From a virus, in IMG/VR virus record IMGVR_UViG_3300027759_000255, positions 1-34,001 of that record: a DNA stretch of 34,001 nt; one strand, written 5' to 3'. The position numbers were made by a program, and so were the translations under genes. Of the stretch, positions 22,720-30,152 are shown piece by piece; position 1 is the first letter of the stretch, and each line of letters begins with the position of its first letter. The notes below the pieces were generated by a model, which was not told the DNA's origin, did not search any database, and saw only the letters and a list, made by a program, of their open reading frames with translations.

Positions 22720-23421
22720 ATGAAACATGTTATTGGTTTGAGCGGCGGTAAGGATTCAACAGCATTGGCGCTTCGTCTGATGGAAGTTGAGCCGCGCGAG
22801 TATGAACTGATCTGCAACGCTACCGGCAATGAGTTGCCTGAGATGGTCGAGCATTGGGCAAAGCTGGAGCGCATGTTGGGTTTGCCCATCAAGAAGGTTG
22901 GCCACACGACTGACCTGTATGGTTTGATCGACGAGCAGCAGATGCTGCCCAACTTTCGCGCCAGATGGTGTACGCGCATTCTGAAGATCGAACCAACAAT
23001 TAAATACTTTGAAACGCTACCCGAAGGGTCTGTGCTGTATGTTGGCCTTCGCGCTGACGAAGAAGCACGGCGCGGCATCTACGGCGAAGACATGAAGATT
23101 CGCTTCCCCATGCGTGAGTGGGGCTGGAAGGAAGCAGACGTTTGGGAATACTTGGCCAAGCGCGAGGTCACCATCCCCCGACGCACTGACTGCGCTGTGT
23201 GCCCATACCAACGCTTGGGTGAGTGGCGCGATCTTTGGCGTGACTACCCAGAAGAATACGCAAGAGGCGTGGCCATTGAAGAGAAGCTCGGCCACACATT
23301 TAGATCACCCCAGCGCGACACTTGGCCAGCGTCCCTCAAAGAGTTGGCCGTTGAGTTTGAAAGTGGACGCAAGATTCGCGGTGAAGGTAAAGTCCCAACG
23401 TGCAGAGTGTGTTCGCTGTAA
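22720..23421 (+). CDS. PAPS reductase-family ATP-pyrophosphatase
   Basis: A 233-residue protein; the ATG at 22720 is chosen because AAAGGAG precedes it. IGLSGGKDST (PP-loop, residues 8-14) activates a substrate by adenylation. RWCTRILKIEP (Cys84) and VGLRADEEARR are typical of the phosphoadenylylsulfate reductase superfamily. Cys148/Cys151 (DCAVCP) and Cys228/Cys231 (CRVC at the extreme C-terminus) could hold an iron-sulfur cluster or zinc, as in DndC-like members. Assimilatory sulfate reduction is unlikely in a replication operon; sulfur chemistry on nucleic acid or a nucleotide is more plausible but unproven. Its stop overlaps the polymerase start by one base (TAATG). Confidence 0.83.
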   Translation: MKHVIGLSGGKDSTALALRLMEVEPREYELICNATGNELPEMVEHWAKLERMLGLPIKKVGHTTDLYGLIDEQQMLPNFRARWCTRILKIEPTIKYFETLPEGSVLYVGLRADEEARRGIYGEDMKIRFPMREWGWKEADVWEYLAKREVTIPRRTDCAVCPYQRLGEWRDLWRDYPEEYARGVAIEEKLGHTFRSPQRDTWPASLKELAVEFESGRKIRGEGKVPTCRVCSL

Positions 23422-25343
23422 TGCTTTGGTTAGACTTTGAAACCCGCAGCCGATGCGATTTACCCAAGCACGGCGTCTACAACTACGCGCAAGACCCCAG
23501 CACCGAAGTGCTGTGCATGTCGTATGCGTTTGATGACGATGACGTGCAGACATGGTTGCCTGGTCAACCCTTTCCTGAGAAAGTAAAAGCGTACAAAGGC
23601 CAAATTTACGCCCATAACGCAGCGTTTGAACGCCTGATCTTTTGGTACGTGTTGGGTATCAACTTCAAGCTGGAACAGTTCTACTGCACCGCAGCACAAG
23701 CCCGCGCCAATTGCGCGCCTGGCTCGCTCGAAGACGTTGGCCGCTTTGCTGGCGCGTCCATGAAGAAGAGCCACCGTGGTGCCCAACTGATCCGCTTGCT
23801 GTCGATCCCACAGGCCGACGGCACGTTCAGACAAGACCCTGCGCTCATGGCCGAGATGATTGATTATTGCGAGCAAGACGTCCGCGCTATGCGTTCGATC
23901 AGCAAAGCCCTGCGCCCGCTATCCATACAAGAGGTTGAGGACTACCACGTCAACGAGCGGATCAACGACCGTGGCGTGTTGGTAGACGTGCCCTTGTGCA
24001 ATGCCGCCGTCAAGTTTGCCAGCGATGAGTTGGTCGAGATTGAGCAGATTGTGGCCGAGGTGACCGAAGGCGCTATTACCAGCGTCAGGTCGCCTAAGAT
24101 GCGTCAGTGGGTGATCGACCGCGTGGGGCCACAGGCTTTGAAACTGATGAAGACCGGTGAAAAATATTCAATTGACAAGACTGTGCGAGCCAACTTGCTT
24201 GCGATGGAGAATCCAGATGAGATACCGCCCGCTGTTGCCGAGGTCATCCAATGCGCGGACGACCTATGGGCGTCTTCGGTTGCTAAGTTCAGCCGCCTCG
24301 CAAGCCTCGCAGATATCGAAGATCACAGGGTTCGCGGAGCCTTTGTATTTGCTGGAGGATCAGCCACTGGACGAGCTTCAAGCTACGGAGCCCAAGTTCA
24401 CAATTTTACTCGCAAGTGCGCCAAATCGCCCGAAGACGTTAGAACTGCAATGGTCAGAGGCCATTCAATTGTTCCACAATTTGGAAAGCGCGTTACTGAT
24501 GTCCTCAAAGGAATGCTCAGGCCCGCACTGATACCGGCTAAGGGAAAGTCCCTAGTCGTCGCCGATTGGTCGTCCATCGAAGCCCGCGCTAACCCGTGGC
24601 TGTCCAACTGCCCCGCAGGCGAGCGCAAGCTGGCCATCTTTGCCAATGGTGATGACGTGTACAAGGTCAACGCTGCTGCCACCTTTGGCGTGGCGGTCGA
24701 TCAGGTCAACGGTGAGCAGCGCCAGATTGGCAAAGTGCAAGAGTTGGCCTGCGGCTTTGCCGGTGGCATCGGTGCCTTCGCGGCGATGGGTCGGGTCTAC
24801 GGCGTACACCTGCCTGAGTCAGATGCCAAGCGCATGGTAGACGCATGGCGCAGAGCCAACCCTTGGTCAGTGCCTTACTGGCAAGCCTTGGAAGAAGCCT
24901 ACACCCGCGCCATGCGAAATAAAGGCCATGAGTTCAGCGTGGGGCGGGTTACCTACCTGTTCGACGGTCAGCATCTCTGGTACGCTCTGCCCTCCGGTCG
25001 AGTCCTGTGCTACCCCTTTGCCAAGCTCGAAGCCGACGGCGTGACGTACGCCAAGGCCGCTTGGAAACCGGCAGCAGACGCAACCGAATGGCCACGCGCA
25101 AGGCTTTGGAAAGGGTTGGCGTGTGAGAATATCACCCAAGCCACCGCCAACGATTTGTTGCGTCACGCGCTACGCCAGCTTGATGACGTGGTGTTGCATG
25201 TGCATGATGAAATCGTGTTGGAAACCGACCGGCCAGAAGAGATGGCCGAGCGGCTTGAAAAGGTGATGTGTACGCCGCCTGAGTGGGCTAAGGGTTTACC
25301 CCTTGGTGCAGAGGTGGCAATCATGTCGAGATACGGCAAATAA
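23421..25343 (+). CDS. Family A DNA polymerase with 3'-5' exonuclease domain
   Basis: A 640-residue replicative polymerase. The ATG at 23421 shares a base with the preceding stop codon; an in-frame GTG at 23400 lies inside the previous gene. Exonuclease motifs: LDFET (Asp5, Glu7), HNAAFER (about 65-71), YCEQD (Tyr149, Asp153). Polymerase motif A is VVADWSSIEAR with Asp382, motif B is RQIGKVQELACGFAGG, and motif C is HVHDE with Asp596. Motif A reads DWSSIE instead of DYSQIE, as in many phage Pol I-like enzymes. No 5'-3' exonuclease is attached. It likely replicates the phage genome with the primase-helicase downstream. Confidence 0.95.
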   Translation: MLWLDFETRSRCDLPKHGVYNYAQDPSTEVLCMSYAFDDDDVQTWLPGQPFPEKVKAYKGQIYAHNAAFERLIFWYVLGINFKLEQFYCTAAQARANCAPGSLEDVGRFAGASMKKSHRGAQLIRLLSIPQADGTFRQDPALMAEMIDYCEQDVRAMRSISKALRPLSIQEVEDYHVNERINDRGVLVDVPLCNAAVKFASDELVEIEQIVAEVTEGAITSVRSPKMRQWVIDRVGPQALKLMKTGEKYSIDKTVRANLLAMENPDEIPPAVAEVIQCADDLWASSVAKFSRLASLADIEDHRVRGAFVFAGGSATGRASSYGAQVHNFTRKCAKSPEDVRTAMVRGHSIVPQFGKRVTDVLKGMLRPALIPAKGKSLVVADWSSIEARANPWLSNCPAGERKLAIFANGDDVYKVNAAATFGVAVDQVNGEQRQIGKVQELACGFAGGIGAFAAMGRVYGVHLPESDAKRMVDAWRRANPWSVPYWQALEEAYTRAMRNKGHEFSVGRVTYLFDGQHLWYALPSGRVLCYPFAKLEADGVTYAKAAWKPAADATEWPRARLWKGLACENITQATANDLLRHALRQLDDVVLHVHDEIVLETDRPEEMAERLEKVMCTPPEWAKGLPLGAEVAIMSRYGK

Positions 25344-25344
25344 A

Positions 25345-25366
25345 AAGCCCGCTGGCAGGCGGGCTT
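25345..25366. terminator. Hairpin after the polymerase gene, T-run on the leftward strand
   Basis: AAGCCCGC-TGGCAG-GCGGGCTT gives an 8-bp perfect stem immediately after the polymerase stop. On the plus strand the following bases are GTAAGGG (no T-run). On the minus strand the stem is followed by TTTATTTG, so it would terminate leftward transcripts better than rightward ones. The AGCCCGC/GCGGGCT stem core recurs at 27653-27671. Confidence 0.55.
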
Positions 25367-25382
25367 GTAAGGGAGCACTAAC

Positions 25383-27647
25383 TTGGAATTTCTGGAATTT
25401 ATCACAAAACTCGCCCCAGTTGGTGAGACTGCACTTATTGTGCACCAAAAACCACAATTAAAAGACGGCCAAATCCAGCTACACGCTGACGGCGCAGTCA
25501 AATGCACATGGCCAGCGCACCTTCCCACCAAGGGAGTCAAGGCTGGCCAAGCGTGGTACGCCAACACCGCCAGCTTCATCATTGACCGATTCGCCGATGG
25601 GCGCGTGTCGGCCAGCGCAGCCAATTGCGAGTACATCTTGGTGATGATGCTGGACGACATTGGCACCAAATCCAAGACACCCCCGATTGAGCCGACGTGG
25701 ATCATGGAGACGTCCGAAGGATCGTTTCAGTGGGGCTATGCTTTCGTTGACCAGCCCACCAAGGCCGAGTTCAGCGCGGCCATCCGCGCCATTGCAGACG
25801 CGGGCTATACAGACCCTGGAGCTTGCAATCCGGTTCGCAACTTCCGACTGCCTGGCTCGGTTAACTTGAAGCCCGACCGCAACATGTTTGCGTCGCGTCT
25901 GGTCGGGTTTCACCCAGAGCGCGAATACACCTTATCGCAAATATGTGATGCCCTTGGCGTGACGCCAGTCGAGGCCGATTCGCTCACCTTGCGCCCGATC
26001 CGCTTGTCCGACGACGGCGCAGACGACGTGATGGCGTGGTTGTCCGAACAGGGTCTGCTGTTGTCTAAACCCAACGGCGAAGGCTGGGCGGGCGTAATCT
26101 GCCCTAATGGCGCAGAGCACACCGACGGCAACCCCGAAGGCCGGTACATGCCAGCCAACCGCGCATACTGCTGCCTGCATTCGCATTGCGTGGACTTTGA
26201 CTCGCGCATGTTCCTGCAATGGGTGACCGACAATGGTGGCCCAGCGCACACACCTGGCCTTCGTGAAGAATTGTTGGCGCAGGCGATGGACTCAGCGTTG
26301 TCCAAACTCACCCCGACACCCGAGTATCCCGACGTGGCGGCTACCGTTATCGCCGAGGTCGAGCGTAAAGAGCTAGGCCGCATTGAGAAGGCCGAGTGGT
26401 GGAACCGGTTTGCGTACGTCCAAGCAGATGATGGTTACTTTGACATGACCGACCGGCGCGAGATCAGCCGCAGCACTTTCAACGCGTTGTTCAGGCACAT
26501 AGATTGCAAGTCGATTCACAACGCCAAGCGCCGTCTTGAGGCGTCTTATTCGTTTGACGAAAACCGCCAAGCCAAGGGAGCTAAGGCGTTGGCCGGTATT
26601 ACCTACGCCGCAGGCTCGACCATATTGGTTGCCCGTGACGGCCTTATCTACGGCAACCGCTGGCGCGACGCGCGTCCTACGCCCGCAGCCGGTGACGTGT
26701 CTCAGTGGTTGGCGCACGTCGAGCGCATGGTTCCCGAACAGTTCGAGCGTGAACACCTGTTGAATGCCTTAGCCCATAAAGTGCAGTTTCCTGGGCATAA
26801 GATCAACCACGCCATTCTCATGGGCGGCAATCACGGCAGCGGCAAAGACACCCTCTTTGCGCCGTTCTTCTGGGCTATCGGTGGAGACGCCAAGGCCAAT
26901 TGCTCATTGGTCAAAAACGAAGACCTGTCTTCCCAATGGGGTTACGCGCTTGAATGCGAAGTGATGGAAATCGCCGAGCTACGCCAAGCAGAGGCCAAGG
27001 ATCGCCGCGCATTGGAGAACACCCTCAAGCCCATCATCGCCGCGCCCCCTGAGTTGCTCATGGTCAACCGCAAGGGTTTACACCCATACATGGCGTTGAA
27101 CCGCGTCTTCGTGATTGCGTTCAGTAATGAACGTGTTGCTATTTCATTGCCCAGCGAAGACCGCCGGTGGTTTGTCATTTGGTGTGCAGCATCTAAACTA
27201 CCAGAGGCTCAGGCCGTGAGCCTGTGGAATTGGTATCAACACCGTGGCGGCTTTGAGGCCGTCGCCGATTACTTGCACACCCGTGACGTGTCAGCGTGGA
27301 ACCCGAACGCCCCGCCCCCAATGACTGAGGCTAAGGCCATCATGGTCGAGCATGGCATGAGCACCGCTGAATCGTTCCTAGTCGATCAGATGCGCCGCCG
27401 TGTGGGTGAGTTTGCCCGTGGCGTGATAGCGTCGCCGTTCCATAGCGTCTGCGATCGCTTGCAAGGTTCTGCACCAACTGGCGTGAAAATTGTTCAAGCA
27501 GCGTTATTGCATGCACTCAAAGAGGCCGGATGGGGCGATCAGGGGCGCATCAAATCGCGGCAATACGACACCAAGAAACACATATTCTGTGCGCCCGACA
27601 TGATTCACATGAACAAGTCAGACATGCGAAATCTAGTCGAGCAATAA
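25383..27647 (+). CDS. Primase-helicase (RepB-like primase plus DUF5906-type helicase)
   Basis: A 754-residue protein; TTG start with GGAG seven bases upstream, no better start nearby. The N-terminal part has the archaeo-eukaryotic-type primase pattern: ILVMMLDDIG (acidic pair), TWIMETSEGSFQWGY and NFRLPGSVNLK. A Cys/His-rich stretch (residues about 240-280, with CPNGAEH and CCLHSHC) may bind zinc. The C-terminal domain has Walker A GGNHGSGKDT (Lys488) and downstream NEDLSSQWG, LMVNRKG and AFSNERVAI, typical of phage D5/DUF5906 superfamily 3-like helicases. It should prime and unwind at the phage origin. The gene ends the rightward replication operon. Confidence 0.9.
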   Translation: MEFLEFITKLAPVGETALIVHQKPQLKDGQIQLHADGAVKCTWPAHLPTKGVKAGQAWYANTASFIIDRFADGRVSASAANCEYILVMMLDDIGTKSKTPPIEPTWIMETSEGSFQWGYAFVDQPTKAEFSAAIRAIADAGYTDPGACNPVRNFRLPGSVNLKPDRNMFASRLVGFHPEREYTLSQICDALGVTPVEADSLTLRPIRLSDDGADDVMAWLSEQGLLLSKPNGEGWAGVICPNGAEHTDGNPEGRYMPANRAYCCLHSHCVDFDSRMFLQWVTDNGGPAHTPGLREELLAQAMDSALSKLTPTPEYPDVAATVIAEVERKELGRIEKAEWWNRFAYVQADDGYFDMTDRREISRSTFNALFRHIDCKSIHNAKRRLEASYSFDENRQAKGAKALAGITYAAGSTILVARDGLIYGNRWRDARPTPAAGDVSQWLAHVERMVPEQFEREHLLNALAHKVQFPGHKINHAILMGGNHGSGKDTLFAPFFWAIGGDAKANCSLVKNEDLSSQWGYALECEVMEIAELRQAEAKDRRALENTLKPIIAAPPELLMVNRKGLHPYMALNRVFVIAFSNERVAISLPSEDRRWFVIWCAASKLPEAQAVSLWNWYQHRGGFEAVADYLHTRDVSAWNPNAPPPMTEAKAIMVEHGMSTAESFLVDQMRRRVGEFARGVIASPFHSVCDRLQGSAPTGVKIVQAALLHALKEAGWGDQGRIKSRQYDTKKHIFCAPDMIHMNKSDMRNLVEQ

Positions 27648-27652
27648 AAAAA

Positions 27653-27671
27653 AGCCCGCACAAGGCGGGCT
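27653..27671 (-). terminator. Terminator of leftward operon B
   Basis: AGCCCGC-ACAAG-GCGGGCT is a 7-bp stem. Read leftward it is followed by eight T residues, a strong intrinsic terminator for the small-gene operon transcribed from 30.1 kb. Read rightward the downstream bases are GTTAAG, so it is weaker for the primase transcript. It sits between the converging operons. Confidence 0.8.
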
Positions 27672-27691
27672 GTTAAGTTCTAGGCAACTGC

Positions 27692-27751
27692 TCAAAGACC
27701 AAGCAGAACGACAAGTATAGCAGCGATCAACGCCGCGCATATGGCTATCAT
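27692..27751 (-). CDS. Possible 19-residue hydrophobic micropeptide
   Basis: MIAICAALIAAILVVLLGL, apart from one Cys, is wholly hydrophobic, long enough for one membrane span. Its ATG overlaps the stop of 27748-27960 (ATGA), like the rest of this operon, and it ends about 20 bases before the terminator. It is very short, so chance cannot be excluded; coupling and composition are the only evidence. Confidence 0.4.
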   Translation of the reverse strand: MIAICAALIAAILVVLLGL

Positions 27752-27960
27752 ATGTACCCAGAGGCCTCAGCCTTGCAAGCCTCGACTTCGGCCTCTGTAA
27801 GCCCTTGCGCCCAATGTTCAGCCAAGTCCGCACATTCTTGCGCCCTCTGAGCGTCTGGGGCTGTCAGCGCCATGATCAGGGCGCGGGTGACCAGTTCGGT
27901 CGGTGTGGGCGCGGGAGGCGGCGTCCAAGGTGCTAAGGCTTGCGCGAATATTGGATTCAT
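27748..27960 (-). CDS. Small Ala-rich helical protein, function unknown
   Basis: A 70-residue protein beginning MNPIFAQALAPWTPPPAPTP, then helical (ELVTRALIMALTAPDAQRAQ, ECADLAEHWAQGLTEAEVEA). A Pro-rich N-terminus followed by two helices with conserved-looking Cys residues is a pattern I associate with small phage proteins of unknown role. It is coupled to 27957-28133 by an ATGA overlap. Confidence 0.72.
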   Translation of the reverse strand: MNPIFAQALAPWTPPPAPTPTELVTRALIMALTAPDAQRAQECADLAEHWAQGLTEAEVEACKAEASGYI

Positions 27961-28133
27961 TCAGCCACCTCCCGCAACTCTGCGACCAACGAATCGCGCT
28001 CACACGTCAAGTCCTCAATCTCAGCCACCGCGCGACCTAATGCCTCGGTCAGACTATCAATTCGCGCCAACAGGTTGGCGGTGTTGGTATCTCCGGCTGT
28101 ATAGGCCGCGCGTTCTAATTCGGTCGTCGTCAT
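27957..28133 (-). CDS. Small coiled-coil protein, function unknown
   Basis: A 58-residue product, MTTTELERAAYTAGDTNTAN, LLARIDSLTEALGRAVAEIE, DLTCERDSLVAELREVAE. Leu and charged residues in heptad-like order predict a coiled coil. It overlaps genes on both sides by 4 bases, which supports the frame. Confidence 0.7.
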   Translation of the reverse strand: MTTTELERAAYTAGDTNTANLLARIDSLTEALGRAVAEIEDLTCERDSLVAELREVAE

Positions 28134-28348
28134 GCTATTGCCCTTTCAAAAGCTTGTTTTGTGTCTTCTATAAATTGCGCTACTTGGTCAAGAGTACAGT
28201 CTTCTACTACTTGCCATACCCATATGTCGTCAATCGTCCATTCATTTTTAGCATTGTTCAAAACTGTGATTATTTCGTCATATGACAAATTGACAGGGTA
28301 GTCACTCAGCCATTGATTAAGGGCAAATGTTTCAGCAATCGTATTCAT
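28130..28348 (-). CDS. Small acidic protein, function unknown
   Basis: A 72-residue protein, strongly acidic and Trp-containing (MNTIAETFALNQWLSDYPVN, LSYDEIITVLNNAKNEWTID, DIWVWQVVEDCTLDQVAQFI). Net negative charge with exposed aromatics is reminiscent of DNA-mimic or host-protein-binding phage products, but that is speculation. It overlaps both neighbours by 4 bases. Confidence 0.72.
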   Translation of the reverse strand: MNTIAETFALNQWLSDYPVNLSYDEIITVLNNAKNEWTIDDIWVWQVVEDCTLDQVAQFIEDTKQAFERAIA

Positions 28349-28539
28349 GGTGTCACCTCAATTTCTGTTCTGATGTAAGACTTGAAAATATCTAAAATGA
28401 TCTTCTCCTTGTCGTCTGAAAAATAAATCCCCGCCACCCCGCCATCAGTTTGGCCTAAATGGTCTTGAATGTGCAAAATAGCGTGATTGAACGCCGCGTC
28501 TGCGATCGCATCGATTTCGTTTTGTGTGTAAGTTTTCAT
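28345..28539 (-). CDS. Small acidic protein, function unknown
   Basis: The product is 64 residues from the ATG at 28539, which overlaps the preceding gene's stop (ATGA); a TTG at 28554 is a less likely start. The sequence MKTYTQNEIDAIADAAFNHA, ILHIQDHLGQTDGGVAGIYF, SDDKEKIILDIFKSYIRTEI, EVTP looks like a compact globular alpha/beta fold. No family is recognised. Confidence 0.7.
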   Translation of the reverse strand: MKTYTQNEIDAIADAAFNHAILHIQDHLGQTDGGVAGIYFSDDKEKIILDIFKSYIRTEIEVTP

Positions 28540-28646
28540 GGTGTCATGTTCCAAAAGTAAAGGACAAAGGGAAGGGCAAGGAAAAAGGCAAAGCCGATAG
28601 CGTCAAGAATTTGGCGCAAACCTGGCCTCTGGCGTAAAAATTTCAT
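28536..28646 (-). CDS. 36-residue membrane peptide
   Basis: MKFLRQRPGLRQILDAIGFA, then FFLALPFVLYFWNMTP: a basic N-terminal helix followed by one membrane span (about residues 16-33), a positive-inside, N-in layout. The ATG at 28646 overlaps the previous stop (ATGA), while the longer frame to 28757 lies within the previous gene. It may be a small inner-membrane regulator; the role is unknown. Confidence 0.62.
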   Translation of the reverse strand: MKFLRQRPGLRQILDAIGFAFFLALPFVLYFWNMTP

Positions 28647-28963
28647 GCGGCCACCTCTTCGGTGCGGCACATAGTGCAGTCGTTCCAGTTGTCTTGCAAA
28701 AAGTCGTCCAGTTCGGCGTATGAGTCGAACTCGAACTCTTCCCCGCATTCGCGGCATGAGTGAACCCAGAACACGTCAAAACCAATCGAGCAGGCCACCG
28801 CCCCCGCCCAGTCTTCAGACCAAACCCATACATTGCCGCTCGACTGATTAACGCCTGCTTGCGTGTGTTTATCAATGGTCAACCCCGCCTTGCGTATCGC
28901 AGCTAAACAGTCGGCGAGACGTTCAACGTCCGCACCTTGAAATTCTTCGAATAAGTTGTTCAT
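28643..28963 (-). CDS. Small protein with two CxxC pairs (zinc-ribbon-like)
   Basis: A 106-residue protein. An N-terminal helical part (MNNLFEEFQGADVERLADCL) leads to a middle beta-rich region with Trp residues (GNVWVWSEDWAGAVACSIGF). The C-terminus carries CREC (about 70-73) and CTMC (about 96-99), a spacing suitable for one zinc ion. Its start follows the 79-base gap with two inverted repeats (28994-29032). No family is recognised. Confidence 0.75.
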   Translation of the reverse strand: MNNLFEEFQGADVERLADCLAAIRKAGLTIDKHTQAGVNQSSGNVWVWSEDWAGAVACSIGFDVFWVHSCRECGEEFEFDSYAELDDFLQDNWNDCTMCRTEEVAA

Positions 28964-28993
28964 GTCGTGTACTCCAGTTGATTAAATTGAATT

Positions 28994-29007
28994 GGTGACA
29001 AGTCACC
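28994..29007. promoter_or_regulatory. Operator-like palindrome in leftward operon B
   Basis: GGTGAC-AA-GTCACC is a perfect 6-bp inverted repeat with a 2-base centre, in the gap between 29043-29207 and 28643-28963. Size and symmetry are those of a dimeric repressor site. No convincing promoter hexamers overlap it. Confidence 0.4.
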
Positions 29008-29008
29008 C

Positions 29009-29032
29009 GCTAACCCTCGAACAAGGGTTAGC
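29009..29032 (-). other. Strong hairpin in the same gap
   Basis: GCTAACCCT-CGAACA-AGGGTTAGC is a perfect 9-bp stem with a 6-base loop beginning 11 bases after the stop of 29043-29207 in the leftward direction. No T-run follows (next bases leftward are GGGTGAC), so it is more likely an mRNA processing or stability element than a terminator. Confidence 0.55.
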
Positions 29033-29042
29033 AGTTGAACTG

Positions 29043-29207
29043 TCAGATGAGGTTGATGGTCGGGCGATCTTGCAAACTGTTGCCTTCCCAAAAGTCGTCG
29101 ATGTTTTCGTACAGTACGACGCACTCGGAATTGATGCCGATCACGCGTCCATCTTTGAGATGGACAAGAGTCAGGTCTGGGAATTCTTGCTCGATTTTGT
29201 CGATCAT
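29043..29207 (-). CDS. Small acidic beta-rich protein, function unknown
   Basis: A 54-residue product, MIDKIEQEFPDLTLVHLKDG, RVIGINSECVVLYENIDDFW, EGNSLQDRPTINLI. It is acidic with a compact beta-rich pattern. It overlaps 29204-29488 by 4 bases (ATGA). The larger rightward frame across this site is its shadow. Confidence 0.68.
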   Translation of the reverse strand: MIDKIEQEFPDLTLVHLKDGRVIGINSECVVLYENIDDFWEGNSLQDRPTINLI

Positions 29208-29488
29208 GCTGTCACCTCATCTATCAAGGCCAAAGCCTCGTCCATTGACTCAAACTGACCAAGCGATTCGCTTAGCTCATCTTCGTTAATATATGTGCAA
29301 ACAGTAAAGCGCAAGCCGCCGACTTCCCGCAACGCGGGGTCTTTGAAATCGCACCACAAACGGAACGTGGTGTCGCCAAAAACCTTCTCAAAGCTCGGGC
29401 ATACGTCGTTGTGCCAAGACGTGTCAATCCAACCTTTGGGAAGGTCAAGGGTGTCGTCGTAATGTGAGAACTCATTTTTGTATGTCAT
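29204..29488 (-). CDS. Small acidic protein, function unknown
   Basis: The product is 94 residues from the ATG at 29488, chosen because AAGGAAAA lies about 8 bases upstream; a longer frame to 29575 would run into the preceding gene. Contains HYDDTLDLPKGWIDTSWHND, FEKVFGDTTFRLWCDFKDPA and LGQFESMDEALALIDEV. Aromatic and acidic residues alternate in what looks like an alpha/beta domain. No family is recognised. Confidence 0.72.
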   Translation of the reverse strand: MTYKNEFSHYDDTLDLPKGWIDTSWHNDVCPSFEKVFGDTTFRLWCDFKDPALREVGGLRFTVCTYINEDELSESLGQFESMDEALALIDEVTA

Positions 29489-29537
29489 GATATTTTTCCT
29501 TTTGATAACGAAATTTTTACGCCAGTTCGGGTTAGCC

Positions 29538-29888
29538 CTATGCGTTGGGGTTGAGGGCTTGTTCGACTTCTTCATACGTCGCGGGTTTATCGTTCAACAA
29601 GATCTGCCAAGAGAACCGCACATCCGCGCCGTACTCTTCAGCGTCGTCGTGGTCAATCGCGCCGGTTGTCGTGCGGCCTTCGATGTAGTGGTATTGGACA
29701 AGTTCCCACGCACCGCAACCTTCGTAGTTTGTGAAAACCTCAAAATGTGCGTCATCAATGTGAGACATGTGCGGCATCATGGCATAGTGCCAAGACCCGC
29801 CCATCGTGTAGTCGGACTCTATTGTTGACAAGGGGAAGACTTTGACCGCGCCGCCGCGCAAGGTGACTTGTAGGGATAGGTTGCTCAT
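29538..29888 (-). CDS. Small acidic protein, function unknown
   Basis: The product is 116 residues from the ATG at 29888, which overlaps the previous stop (ATGA). The N-terminus is beta-rich (MSNLSLQVTLRGGAVKVFPL), the middle is His/Met-rich (YAMMPHMSHIDDAHFEVF), and the end is acidic (PATYEEVEQALNPNA). The His-rich stretch might bind metal. No family is recognised; it is the second gene of the operon. Confidence 0.72.
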   Translation of the reverse strand: MSNLSLQVTLRGGAVKVFPLSTIESDYTMGGSWHYAMMPHMSHIDDAHFEVFTNYEGCGAWELVQYHYIEGRTTTGAIDHDDAEEYGADVRFSWQILLNDKPATYEEVEQALNPNA

Positions 29889-30112
29889 TTTGGACTCCAT
29901 GCGTCGGTTGCTTCTGTCAAATGCGCGAAAGGGCTCACATAGCCGATTTTGGCCTTGATGACATCCTCACACTCATTTACTAAATTGCATAGCTCCATGC
30001 GCGTCAAATGGGGCATAGCGTCGCTGATCATGTCGGCAAGGTCGAAGGGGTTAACGTCGGTGATGCCTTGCTCTATGTAATAGGCGGCGAAGTTTTCTAC
30101 AATTTCTCTCAT
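29885..30112 (-). CDS. First gene of leftward operon B, small acidic helical protein
   Basis: A 75-residue protein, MREIVENFAAYYIEQGITDV, NPFDLADMISDAMPHLTRME, then LCNLVNECEDVIKAKIGY. It has a clear GGAG before the ATG and lies 34 bases downstream of a predicted promoter. Being first in the operon it should be the most abundant product. No DNA-binding motif is evident. Confidence 0.75.
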   Translation of the reverse strand: MREIVENFAAYYIEQGITDVNPFDLADMISDAMPHLTRMELCNLVNECEDVIKAKIGYVSPFAHLTEATDAWSPK

Positions 30113-30152
30113 GGTTTACTCCTTGGTTTGTGGACTGAAATTTACTGGACTC

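Noticed and set aside
29009-29032. Hairpin containing TTCG on the minus strand, considered as a tRNA T-arm
   Set aside because: The stem is 9 bp with a 6-base loop, and no acceptor, D or anticodon arms can be placed around it.
28992-29258. Rightward frame of 88 residues across the operon B gap
   Set aside because: It covers the well-coupled leftward genes at 29043-29207 and 29204-29488, starts within the inverted repeats, and has no ribosome site.
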